Virus record (IMG/VR): IMGVR_UViG_3300006802_000554
Span: 1 to 24,272 of that record
From: a virus
Strand: one strand, 5' to 3'
DNA length: 24,272 bases
Numbering within the stretch: the stretch's first letter is position 1; every line of letters starts with the position of its first letter. Below, piece after piece: positions 1 through 8,144 of the stretch. Under the pieces are notes generated by a model. The model worked only from the letters and a program-made list of their open reading frames with translations. It searched no databases and was not told the origin of the DNA. The position numbers and the translations under genes were made by a program.

Positions 1-151
1 AATCGCATTATATACCTAGGCACAGCACGCAAAAGTTGTTTCGCAATGTAAAAACAATGCTGCCCCTCACCCGGAAAAAAGCAAAACCGGACATCTTAGC
101 ACGCTTATTTGCTTTCAACCCTACCCATCCATGATTAAGTTGTTGTAGATT
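1..151. other. Non-coding leader upstream of the terminase genes; possible packaging (cos) region
   Basis: No convincing gene is present. The stretch is AT-richer than the coding region that follows. An imperfect inverted repeat (7-bp arms with one mismatch around AAAA) lies near 44-61, and a short CCGG-A-rich-CCGG element lies near 71-90. In lambda-type phages the cohesive-end site and terminase binding sites sit directly upstream of the small terminase gene, so this is where such a site would be expected. No cos sequence or sure promoter can be recognised by eye. The assignment rests on position only. Confidence 0.3.
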
Positions 152-157
152 TTGCTT

Positions 158-712
158 ATGGCTCTAATTCCCCGTGCTGATGCAGCACGCGCTCTCGGCG
201 TCACGAAAGAAGCGGTGTACGCCGCTATCCGCACTGGGCGGCTAAGTGTCATCACCACTAGAGACGGGCGTGTGCTGGTAAACAGCGAGACAATGCGCGA
301 TGAGTGGCAGCAAAACACGCAGCGCCGCATCGGGGCTGGTCCGCGCCCACCCGCCAACGCCCCACGCCCCCAGCGCCTGGCCCGCCCCATGACCAACACC
401 CCCGCTCCCGCCGAAGAAGTCCCCGACTACAACACCAGCCGCGCCCGCACCGAGCACCTAAAAGCCGAACTTCTGGAGCTGGAACGCCAGCAGAAGGAGT
501 CTCTGCTCGTCCCTGCAGCTGAAATCGAAGCCAAATGGGTCGAAATAATCACCTTGGCACGCACTAAGATACTCGGAATCCCCACAAAAGCTAAGCAGCG
601 CATACCTGACCTCGACGTTTCCGCTATAAGCCTCCTAGACGACATCGTGCGCGAGGCTCTCGAAGACCTGAGCGGCGACATCCCAGACCCCGACTCCCCT
701 GCAGCCGAGTAG
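158..712 (+). CDS. Terminase small subunit (Nu1-like DNA-binding protein)
   Basis: This protein would recognise the packaging site on concatemeric phage DNA and recruit the large terminase. The first 30 residues form a helix-turn-helix of the Nu1/excisionase type (ADAARALGVTKEAVYAAIRTG), followed by a basic, proline-rich linker (about 55-85). A helical, charged C-terminal half (SRARTEHLKAELLELERQQ) is suited to oligomerisation and contact with the large subunit. The length of about 184 residues matches lambda gpNu1. I chose ATG at 158; a TTG two codons upstream at 152 is the longest alternative. It ends 13 bases before the large terminase, as expected for a co-transcribed pair. The family is inferred from the HTH, the size and the neighbour, not from a full alignment. 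Confidence 0.8.
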   Translation: MALIPRADAARALGVTKEAVYAAIRTGRLSVITTRDGRVLVNSETMRDEWQQNTQRRIGAGPRPPANAPRPQRLARPMTNTPAPAEEVPDYNTSRARTEHLKAELLELERQQKESLLVPAAEIEAKWVEIITLARTKILGIPTKAKQRIPDLDVSAISLLDDIVREALEDLSGDIPDPDSPAAE

Positions 713-725
713 TCCTATACAGCGC

Positions 726-2591
726 ATGAGCAACTTACAGCGCCTGGAACGCTCCGCCTTCGCCGCATTTCGCCCACCCCGCCGCCTCACACTCAGCGAG
801 TGGGCCGACGACCACGCCTACCTAAGCGCCGAATCCAGCGCCGAAGGCGGCCGTTGGCGCACTTTGCCCTATCAAAAGGGCATTATGGACGCAATAAGCG
901 ATCCTAAGGTTGAACAAATAACCGTAATGAAATCTGCCCGCGTGGGTTACAGCAAGATCCTCAACCACGTCATCGCGTACCACATCCACCAAGATCCCGC
1001 ACCAATCATGCTGGTGCAGCCCACGATCGAGGACGCCCAGGGCTACTCCAAGGAAGAGATCGCCCCCATGCTCCGCGACACTCCCTGCCTACGTGGCCTG
1101 GTCAGCGAGTCCAAAGCCAAGGACGGCGCCAACACCATCCTCCAGAAACAGTTTCCGGGTGGAACGCTCAGCCTGGTCGGCGCCAACTCGCCCCGAGGCT
1201 TCCGCCGCGTCAGCCGCCGTATCGTCCTCTTCGACGAAGTGGACGGCTACCCCGCCTCCGCTGGTGCGGAAGGCGACCAGATCAAACTCGGCATCCGCCG
1301 CACCGAGTATTACTGGAACCGCAAGATCGTCGCCGGCTCCACCCCCACCATCCGCGACTTCAGCCGGGTGGAGCGCATGTTCCAGCAGTCCGACCAGCGC
1401 CGCTACTACGTCCCCTGCCCCGACTGCAGCCACATGCAGTACCTCCGCTGGCCCAACATCCGCTGGCACGACAACGACCCCGCCACCGCCTCCTACGCCT
1501 GCGAATCCTGCGGCACCCTCATCCCCCACAGCAAGAAGCGCTGGATGGTGGAACGCGGCGAGTGGCGTGCCACCGCCCCCGGCAACGGCCGCCACATCGG
1601 CTTCCACATCTGGGCCGCCTACTCCTACTCTCCCAACGCCTCCTGGGCCAACCTCGTCGAAGAATTCCTCGACGCTAAGCAGAACGCCGAGCAACTCAAA
1701 ACCTTCGTCAACACCGTCCTGGGCGAAACCTGGGAAGACGAATACGCCTCCAAGATTGGCGCCACCTCCCTCATGGAACGCGCCGCCAAGGAGTCCTACA
1801 AGCAACACTGCCCACCCGTCGAAGCCCTCCTGCTTACCGCTGGCTGCGACTGCCAAGACGACCGCCTCAGCGTCAGCGTCTGGGCCTGGGGGCGCGAGGA
1901 AGAGGGCTGGCTCGTCGACCGCATCAAGCTCTACGGCAGCCCCAGCCGCCCCGACGTCTGGAAGCAGCTCGATGAACTCCTCTCCACCCCCTACACCAAC
2001 GAAGCCAACACCCAACTCAAAATCCAAATCATGGCCATCGACTCCGGCGGCCACCACACCCAAGAGGTCTACCAATACGCCCGAGAACGCGCCGCCCTAG
2101 GCGTCATCCCCATCAAAGGCGCTAATCAGAAGGGCAAACCGCCCCTAAGTAAGCCGTCTAAGGTTGACGTTAATTACAACGGTAAGCTGCTTAAAAAAGG
2201 CGTACAAATCTTCAACGTGGGCGTAGACGGAATCAAGTCCCTCCTATTCGGCCGCCTCAAGCACAACGACCCTGGTCCGGGCTACCTCCACTTCTACCCC
2301 ACCATCACCAACGACTACTTCGAGGAACTCACCGCAGAAAAACAGATCCTCCGCTTCCGCAACGGCTTCCCCGAGCGCATCTGGGTCAAAAAGAGCCAAG
2401 CCCCCAACGAAGCACTCGACGAACTGAACTACGCCTACGCCGCACTCCACCGCCTCTACCAGCGTTACGACCGCCGCACCATCTGGGACCAGTTCGAGCG
2501 CACCCTGACCCCCGCTGGTACGCCCCAATCCCCCACACCCGCCACCCCACCTCCCTCCAAACCCCGCCGCAACTTCATCAGCCAGTGGTAA
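726..2591 (+). CDS. Terminase large subunit (lambda gpA family): packaging ATPase and nuclease
   Basis: The packaging motor and DNA-cutting enzyme, acting at the portal vertex of the prohead. The 621 residues are close to lambda gpA (641). An ATPase half carries a Walker-A-like segment (KSARVGYSK, residues 69-77), as variable in this family, and a Walker B (IVLFDE, 165-170). A four-cysteine zinc-ribbon pattern follows (CPDC at 231-234, CESC at 259-262). The C-terminal nuclease half has an acidic strand motif (GCDCQDD, 373-379) and a second acidic motif (AIDSGG, 437-442). The tail is rich in proline, threonine and serine. The start ATG lies 13 bases after the small subunit stop without a clear ribosome site. 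Identity is very secure from the motifs, size and position. Confidence 0.95.
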   Translation: MSNLQRLERSAFAAFRPPRRLTLSEWADDHAYLSAESSAEGGRWRTLPYQKGIMDAISDPKVEQITVMKSARVGYSKILNHVIAYHIHQDPAPIMLVQPTIEDAQGYSKEEIAPMLRDTPCLRGLVSESKAKDGANTILQKQFPGGTLSLVGANSPRGFRRVSRRIVLFDEVDGYPASAGAEGDQIKLGIRRTEYYWNRKIVAGSTPTIRDFSRVERMFQQSDQRRYYVPCPDCSHMQYLRWPNIRWHDNDPATASYACESCGTLIPHSKKRWMVERGEWRATAPGNGRHIGFHIWAAYSYSPNASWANLVEEFLDAKQNAEQLKTFVNTVLGETWEDEYASKIGATSLMERAAKESYKQHCPPVEALLLTAGCDCQDDRLSVSVWAWGREEEGWLVDRIKLYGSPSRPDVWKQLDELLSTPYTNEANTQLKIQIMAIDSGGHHTQEVYQYARERAALGVIPIKGANQKGKPPLSKPSKVDVNYNGKLLKKGVQIFNVGVDGIKSLLFGRLKHNDPGPGYLHFYPTITNDYFEELTAEKQILRFRNGFPERIWVKKSQAPNEALDELNYAYAALHRLYQRYDRRTIWDQFERTLTPAGTPQSPTPATPPPSKPRRNFISQW

Positions 2592-2656
2592 GCCCGCCGC
2601 ACAAAATTGCACTGACCATCTGCAGCTAAGCTGTAACAAGCACCCATAGGTCTTAG

Positions 2657-3238
2657 GTGAACGTCCCGGCCCAAATCACCGCTGGCACGACCGTCGTGTG
2701 GGACGACACCCCGACCACCGACAACTTCGGCGTGCAAGTCGACGCGACCACGCACACCCTCACTTACTACTTCCGCTACAACGAAGTATTCGAGGCAGTC
2801 ACCGCAGCCGCTGCCGCCTCCGGCCTCAACTGGCGCACCACCCTCAGCTCTGGCACCACCGGCCCCATGGCCGCTGGAACGTGGTACTTCAGCGCCGTCG
2901 CCACCAAGATCAGCGGTGGAACGGTCCTCGAACTCGGCCGGGGCACCCTCACCGTCGCCGCCTCCCTCGCCTACGCCGGCAACTCCGCCGCCTACGACGG
3001 ACGCAGCCAGACCCAGAAAGACCTCGATGCCGTCCAGCAGGCCATCCGCACGCTGCTCTCCGGCGGCAGCGTCCAGGAGTACCGCATCGGCCAGCGCAGC
3101 ATCAAGCGCTACGACCTAAGCGAACTGCTCCAGCTCGAAGCCAAGCTCAAGGGCGACGTCAAGCGAGAAGAAGCCGCCCAGCTCATGGCCAACGGCCTAG
3201 GCAATCCGCGCAACATGTTCGTCCGATTCAACGCCTAA
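2657..3238 (+). CDS. gpW-like head-tail joining protein with an extra N-terminal beta domain
   Basis: The last 80 residues (about 113-193) look like the small head-tail joining protein gpW of lambda: helical and charged, with the pattern YRIGQRSIKRYDLSELLQL and an ending GNPRNMFVRF. gpW binds the portal after DNA packaging and prepares the head for tail attachment. The position between large terminase and portal is exactly that of lambda W. Residues 1-110 are a separate beta-rich, Thr/Val-rich domain (VVWDDTP near 13, YYFRYNE near 37, GTWYFSAV near 74) that resembles an immunoglobulin-like fold; lambda gpW (68 residues) lacks it. Start is GTG at 2657 after a 65-base gap, with no ATG upstream. 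The stop is followed by only three bases before the portal. The W assignment is good; the role of the added domain is unknown. Confidence 0.78.
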   Translation: MNVPAQITAGTTVVWDDTPTTDNFGVQVDATTHTLTYYFRYNEVFEAVTAAAAASGLNWRTTLSSGTTGPMAAGTWYFSAVATKISGGTVLELGRGTLTVAASLAYAGNSAAYDGRSQTQKDLDAVQQAIRTLLSGGSVQEYRIGQRSIKRYDLSELLQLEAKLKGDVKREEAAQLMANGLGNPRNMFVRFNA

Positions 3239-3241
3239 GTC

Positions 3242-4831
3242 ATGGGAATCCGAACTGCTCTGGCCCACGCTTTCGGCTTCGGTCCCACCAAGCCCGCCAC
3301 ACCCACGCGCCCCCCAGCCCGCCGCCAATACCAGGGCGCCCTAATCTCGCGCCTCACTGCCGACTGGCTCGCCACCCAGGCCAGCGCCGACGCCGAGATC
3401 CGCACCAGCATCCGCAAGCTCCGCGACCGCTCCCGTGAGCTGGTCCGCAACAACCCCTACGCCAAACAAGCCAAACGCACCACCCAAATCAACGTCGTCG
3501 GCACCGGCATCAAGCTCCAGAGCCAAGTCCTCCAGCTGCGCGGCAACAAACGCGACGAGCGCATCAACAAGCTCCTCGAAGCCAAGTGGGAGGTCTGGAC
3601 CCGCGCCCAGCACTGCGACGTCTCCGGCCGCTACAGCTTCCACCAGTTCGAGTGGCTCGCGACCGGTGCGCTCCCCGAATCCGGCGAAGCCATCTTCCGC
3701 ATCATCCGCCGCCCCTTCGGCTCCTCCCGCGTCCCCCTCGCCCTCCAGATGCTGGAGAGCGACCTCCTCGACGAGGAATACAACGGCGCCACCTCCGCCC
3801 CCACCAACGAATGGCGCAACGGCGTCGAAGTCGACGAGTGGGGCCGCCCTGTCCGCTACGCCATCCTCACCCGTCACCCCGGCGACTCCTGGTTCCAGAA
3901 CCGCACCCAACCCAACGGCAAGCACGTCTTCCTCCCCGCTGCCGACGTCATCCACCTCTTCCTCCCCGAGCGCCCCTTTCAGAACCGAGGCGTCCCCTGG
4001 TTCCACCCCGTCATGGCGGACGTCCACCAACTCCAGGGCTACGAAGAGGCCGCCGTCATCCGTGCCCGCGCTGGTGCGTCCGTCATGGGCTTCATCACCA
4101 ACAACGAAGGCGAACTCACCCCCGACGCCATCGAAAACAACCAGCGCATCAGCGAGTTCGAGCCCGGTATGTTCAAGTACCTCAATGCCGGCGAATCCGT
4201 AACCGTCCCGAACATCGACTCGCCCGACCAGCAGTTCGAGATGTTCGTCCGCAACAAGATCCGCCGCTTCGCCAGTGGCTTCGGCTGCTCCTACGAAACA
4301 CTAAGCCGCGATTTCAGCGAAACCAACTACTCCAGCTCCCGCCTAAGTCTCTTGGAAGACCGCGAGCACTGGCGCGTCATCCAGAACTACCTAATCGAGA
4401 ACTTCCACATGCGCGTGTTCCGCGAGTGGCTAAGCCTCGCGGTGCTTAGTGGGGAGCTTCCCTTCTCAGACTTCGAGCTGCGCCCCGAGCGCTACGACAA
4501 CCCCCGCTGGATGCCTCGCGGCTGGTCCTGGGTCGACCCCCTCAAGGAAGTCAAGGCTTACCGCGAAGCCGAGCAAGCCGGCTACATGACCAAGAGCCAG
4601 ATCGTCGCCCAGAACGGCGGCGACTACGACGAAAACATCGCCGAAATCTCTCGCGAACAGCAGCTCGCCGCCGCCTCCTCCGTCACCCTCGACCGCGACA
4701 TCCTCGACCTAAGCCAGAGCGGCCCACCACCAACCGAGCCCACCCCACCACCTGAGCCCGCCGCTGGTCCGCAGCGTTCCAAACGCCGCCGCACCAAGGC
4801 CGCCGATCCCACCGACTCCGAGACCCCGTGA
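3242..4831 (+). CDS. Portal protein (lambda gpB family)
   Basis: Forms the dodecameric ring at one capsid vertex through which DNA enters and leaves, and which nucleates head assembly. Family-typical segments are an N-terminal helix with RELVRNNPYAKQAKRT (about 64-80), WEVWTRAQHCDVSGR (near 116-130), the strand LESDLLDEEYNG (near 171-182), HLFLPERPFQNRGVPWFHPV (near 238-258), and LEDREHWRVIQ. The length of 529 matches lambda gpB (533). The last 35 residues are proline-rich and then basic, a probably flexible tail; in lambda gpB is trimmed by the head protease. The stop overlaps the GTG start of the next gene in GTGA, so translation is probably coupled. Codons end mainly in C or G. Confidence 0.93.
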   Translation: MGIRTALAHAFGFGPTKPATPTRPPARRQYQGALISRLTADWLATQASADAEIRTSIRKLRDRSRELVRNNPYAKQAKRTTQINVVGTGIKLQSQVLQLRGNKRDERINKLLEAKWEVWTRAQHCDVSGRYSFHQFEWLATGALPESGEAIFRIIRRPFGSSRVPLALQMLESDLLDEEYNGATSAPTNEWRNGVEVDEWGRPVRYAILTRHPGDSWFQNRTQPNGKHVFLPAADVIHLFLPERPFQNRGVPWFHPVMADVHQLQGYEEAAVIRARAGASVMGFITNNEGELTPDAIENNQRISEFEPGMFKYLNAGESVTVPNIDSPDQQFEMFVRNKIRRFASGFGCSYETLSRDFSETNYSSSRLSLLEDREHWRVIQNYLIENFHMRVFREWLSLAVLSGELPFSDFELRPERYDNPRWMPRGWSWVDPLKEVKAYREAEQAGYMTKSQIVAQNGGDYDENIAEISREQQLAAASSVTLDRDILDLSQSGPPPTEPTPPPEPAAGPQRSKRRRTKAADPTDSETP

Positions 4832-7800
4832 ACACCACACCCACCAAGGGGATGCGCGACGAAGCCCAGCGCTACCGCGACTGGAAAGCAGCCGGCCATC
4901 GCGGTGGTACGGAAGTCGCCGCCCGCCGCGCCTCCCAGATCCTCAGCGGCAAGCCCCTCAGCGCCGACACCATCCGCACGATGAGCGCCTGGTTCGCCCG
5001 GCACTCCGTCGACAAGCAAGCCGAAGGCTTCCGCCCCGGCGAATCCGGCTACCCCTCCCCCGGACGCGTCGCCTGGGCCGCCTGGGGCGGCGACCCCGGC
5101 CAACGCTGGAGCGATTCCCTCGCCTCAAAGCTCGACTCCCCCACCACCAAAGCGCTGGAGGGCGCCACCTCTATGGACACCACCGACCGCGAACTCGACT
5201 CCACCATGAGCGCCGGCCAAGCCGCCCTCTACGAGTCCCTCGAAGAGATCACCGACGAACTCGGCGCCTTCGACCAGACCTCCGGCGAGCACGGCGCCCA
5301 CTACATGGCCGAGAGCCCCTTCGCCTCCTCCGGCCTTGTCTGCAGCAACTGCGCCTTCTTCGCCGGCCCCCGCGCCTGCGAGATCGTCTCCGGCGACATC
5401 GCCCCCGAAGGCGTCTGCAAGTTCTGGATCATCCCCGAGCGTCTGATCAGCGAATCCCCCGAGGAGGACGCCGGCCGCCCTTACCCGCAGGAGCACGCCG
5501 CCCGCCTGCGCGACCCCTCCCAGTACGACCGTTTCCGCCGCCGCAACAACGCCGCCGGTGCCGGCGTCGACTTCATCTTCGGCATCAAGTCCGGCCAGTC
5601 TGGCGCCGAACTCCAAACCATCCGCTTCCGCCTCAGCCGCTTCACCGCCGCCGAAGCCCGCGCCTGGCTCAGCGACCACGACTACAAACCCCTCCAGTTC
5701 GAGCCCGCCACCAACGAAAAAGCGCTCGAAGCCCTGGAACGTGCCACCGCCTCCCAGCTCAGCACCGGCGATTACGTCCGCTGGAACAGCTCCGGCGGCA
5801 CCGCCCAAGGCCGTATCGAGCACGTCATGCGCGAAGGCACCCTCGGCGTCCCCGACAGCGAGTTCAGCATCGACGCCACCGCCGAAGACCCCGCCGCCCT
5901 CATCCGCATCTACCGCCAAACCGACTCCACCTGGAACGCCACCGAAACTCTCGTCGGCCACCGCTTCTCTACACTTACCAAAATCCCCGCCCTAAGACTT
6001 ATGGATACGCCGCTGGAACGCGCTACCTCCGAACGCTTCAATCGCACCGAAGCCACGAACTTCCGTGCCATCGAAGAACGTACCTTCGAGTTCCCCTTCA
6101 GCTCTGAGTACCCCGTCAGCCGCTACTTCGGCAACGAAGTGCTCAGCCACGAAAGTGATGCCGCTGACCTCACCCGCCTCAACGATGGAGCGCCCCTGCT
6201 CTTCAACCACAACCCCGACAAAGTTGTCGGCGTAGTTGAACGCGCCTGGATTAACGACTCCGACAAGCGCGGCTACGCCAAAGTCCGCTTCAGCCGCAAC
6301 CAGTTCGCCCAAGAGATCCTTGATGACGTAAAGGACAACATCCTGCGCGGTATCAGTTTCGGCTACGGAATCGACAAAATGGAGGAGCGCAGCGGCAACT
6401 TTGTTGCCACTAAATGGCAGCCGGTGGAAATCAGCGTCGTTTCAATACCCGCAGATCCAACAATCGGAATCGGCCGCTCACTCCTCTCTGAAGTACACCT
6501 TTCCCCCGAATTGATTGACTCACCCGCGTCTATTATGGAAAACGAAGCGCCCGTTTCCGATACGCAAGTAGACGATCCGGCAACACGCTCAGCGGCCCAA
6601 ACCGCATCTACCCCCACTCCCGAAATGGAAAACACCCCTGACCTGGAGGTGGTCCGGTCCAAGGCCGTTGAGGCCGAGCGGACCCGCATCGCCGCCATCA
6701 CCGCACTGGGCGACCGGCACCAGATGCAAGACCTGGCCCGCGAACTGATCGACGGTGGTCGCACCCTCGACGACGCTCGCGCTGCCGTCCTCGACAAACT
6801 CGGCTCTGCCCCCATGGAACAACCCATCCGCTCCACCGACCTCACCACGAACGACGTCGGCCTGTCCACCCGCGAGACCGAGCGCTTCTCGTTTGTCCGC
6901 GCCCTCAACTTCCTCGCCAACCCCTCCGACGCTTCGGCCCGCCGTGCCGCTGAGTTCGAGATTGAAGTCGGCAAGGCCGCCGCACAGAAGTACGAGCGCT
7001 CCAGCAACGGCATCGTTGTCCCCAACGAAGTCCTCCGTCGCGACCTGCTCGCCGGCCTCCCCTCCGCCGGTGGAAACCTCGTCGCCGACGAACTGCTGAG
7101 CGGCAGCTTCATCGACCTGCTCCGCAACCGCCTCGCCCTCGCCAACGCCGGCGTCACGATGCTCAGCGGCCTGCAAGGCAACATCAGCATCCCGAGGCAA
7201 AGTTCGGCGAGTACCGCCTACTGGGTTGGCGAAAATGTTGCACCTACCGAATCGCAACAAGCGATCGACCAGGTGAACATGACGCCCAAAACCGTGGGCG
7301 CCTACGTCGACTACTCCCGCCGCCTGCTCCTCCAGTCCTCGATCGACGTCGAGGGGATGGTCCGTAACGACCTGACCCGCGTCATCGCGCTCGAACTGGA
7401 TCGCGTCGGCATGTACGGCACCGGCTCCTCCAACCAGCCCCTGGGCCTGATCAACACCAGCGGCATCGGCAGCCAAGCCATCACCACCTACGGCACCTTC
7501 GAGGAGTACATCGGCATGGAGACCGACGTTGCCGCCGGCAACGCCGACGCTGGTGCGATGCGTTACATCATCAACGCCTCTGCCCGTGGTGCGCTCAAGT
7601 CGACCGCCAAGAGTGCCTCCGCAGTCGCCGCCGGTTTCGTCTACGAAGACAACGAAATCAACGGCTACCCCGTCATCGCCTCCAACCAGCTCGCTAACAA
7701 CGACGCACTGTTCGGCGACTTCTCCATGATGATCATGGGCATGTGGTCCGGTCTCGACCTCACGGTTGACCCATTCGCCGGTGCCACCGCTGGCACGGTT

Positions 7801-7869
7801 CGCGTCATCGCCCTGCAGGACGTTGACCTGGCCGTCAAGCAGCCGGCTGCTTTCTGCTACGGAACCTGA
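4828..7869 (+). CDS. Prohead protease - major capsid protein fusion with extra N-terminal modules
   Basis: One uninterrupted 1013-residue frame holds several phage-head modules. Residues 9-104 are a compact basic/aromatic domain (EAQRYRDW, AWFARHSVDK, AWAAWGGDPG) found near phage proteases but without a known job. Residues 172-200 have a four-cysteine pattern (C172, C175, C184, C197, then KFW) like high-potential iron-sulfur proteins. Residues 218-295 form a module starting PYPQEHAARLRDP. Residues 314-388 resemble a DUF2945/Tudor-like domain (GDYVRWNSSGG). Residues 405-555 are an HK97-family (U35) prohead protease; likely catalytic residues are H461 (FNHNP) and S510 (ISFGYG), with E534 in PVEISVVSIPADP. 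From about 600 onward is an HK97-fold major capsid protein: a helical scaffold-like arm, then GNLVADELLS and STAYWVGE. Start GTG overlaps the portal stop. Capsid protein could be released by self-processing, or translated separately from ATG at 6535 or 6625. Confidence 0.9.
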   Translation: MNTTPTKGMRDEAQRYRDWKAAGHRGGTEVAARRASQILSGKPLSADTIRTMSAWFARHSVDKQAEGFRPGESGYPSPGRVAWAAWGGDPGQRWSDSLASKLDSPTTKALEGATSMDTTDRELDSTMSAGQAALYESLEEITDELGAFDQTSGEHGAHYMAESPFASSGLVCSNCAFFAGPRACEIVSGDIAPEGVCKFWIIPERLISESPEEDAGRPYPQEHAARLRDPSQYDRFRRRNNAAGAGVDFIFGIKSGQSGAELQTIRFRLSRFTAAEARAWLSDHDYKPLQFEPATNEKALEALERATASQLSTGDYVRWNSSGGTAQGRIEHVMREGTLGVPDSEFSIDATAEDPAALIRIYRQTDSTWNATETLVGHRFSTLTKIPALRLMDTPLERATSERFNRTEATNFRAIEERTFEFPFSSEYPVSRYFGNEVLSHESDAADLTRLNDGAPLLFNHNPDKVVGVVERAWINDSDKRGYAKVRFSRNQFAQEILDDVKDNILRGISFGYGIDKMEERSGNFVATKWQPVEISVVSIPADPTIGIGRSLLSEVHLSPELIDSPASIMENEAPVSDTQVDDPATRSAAQTASTPTPEMENTPDLEVVRSKAVEAERTRIAAITALGDRHQMQDLARELIDGGRTLDDARAAVLDKLGSAPMEQPIRSTDLTTNDVGLSTRETERFSFVRALNFLANPSDASARRAAEFEIEVGKAAAQKYERSSNGIVVPNEVLRRDLLAGLPSAGGNLVADELLSGSFIDLLRNRLALANAGVTMLSGLQGNISIPRQSSASTAYWVGENVAPTESQQAIDQVNMTPKTVGAYVDYSRRLLLQSSIDVEGMVRNDLTRVIALELDRVGMYGTGSSNQPLGLINTSGIGSQAITTYGTFEEYIGMETDVAAGNADAGAMRYIINASARGALKSTAKSASAVAAGFVYEDNEINGYPVIASNQLANNDALFGDFSMMIMGMWSGLDLTVDPFAGATAGTVRVIALQDVDLAVKQPAAFCYGT

Positions 7870-7901
7870 TTCTGAGCAGCAGTCCCCCTGCCCCCTGATT
7901 C

Positions 7902-8141
7902 ATGCGAGTTCTGATCACCAGGCAAGTGATGATCGCAGGGGAGTCCACTCCGGTGGGCTCCTCCCTCGATCTTCCCCATGCCGTTGCCACGCTGCTGATC
8001 AACTCCGGCAAGGCCACCCCCGAGCCGGAGCCCGAGGCAGCCCCCGAGCCATCTGCGGCTCCCGCCAAGTCCCCAGCCAAAGCCCCGGCCCCCGCCAAGG
8101 CTCCGGCCCCCACCAAGCCCCCCGCTCCCACCGAGGACTAA
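7902..8141 (+). CDS. Small head-associated protein with Ala/Pro/Lys-rich tail, function unknown
   Basis: A 79-residue protein. The first 40 residues are a small folded part (RVLITRQVMIAGESTPVGSS, then LPHAVATLLINSGKA), of a type often found just downstream of phage capsid genes. The second half is low-complexity, alternating proline, alanine and lysine with acidic residues (PEPEPEAAPEPS, then APAPAKAPAPTK), so probably unfolded. It lies 32 bases after the capsid ORF and three bases before the next gene. In lambda this position is taken by FI, a packaging accessory factor, but I see no clear FI similarity. It is likely a virion or assembly protein. Confidence 0.6.
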   Translation: MRVLITRQVMIAGESTPVGSSLDLPHAVATLLINSGKATPEPEPEAAPEPSAAPAKSPAKAPAPAKAPAPTKPPAPTED

Positions 8142-8144
8142 GCC

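Noticed and set aside
1089-2075. Long minus-strand frame opposite the large terminase
   Set aside because: Gly/Val/Ala-rich shadow caused by C-ending codons on the coding strand; no recognisable motifs, and the + frame is a certain terminase.
6363-7190. Minus-strand frame of 275 residues opposite the protease-capsid ORF
   Set aside because: Ser/Arg-rich composition typical of a shadow; the opposite frame has clear protease and capsid motifs.
7254-7269. HIP1-like sequence (GCGATCG) as a sign of a cyanobacterial host
   Set aside because: Only partial matches were seen, without the full GCGATCGC octamer or enrichment; it does not support a host call.
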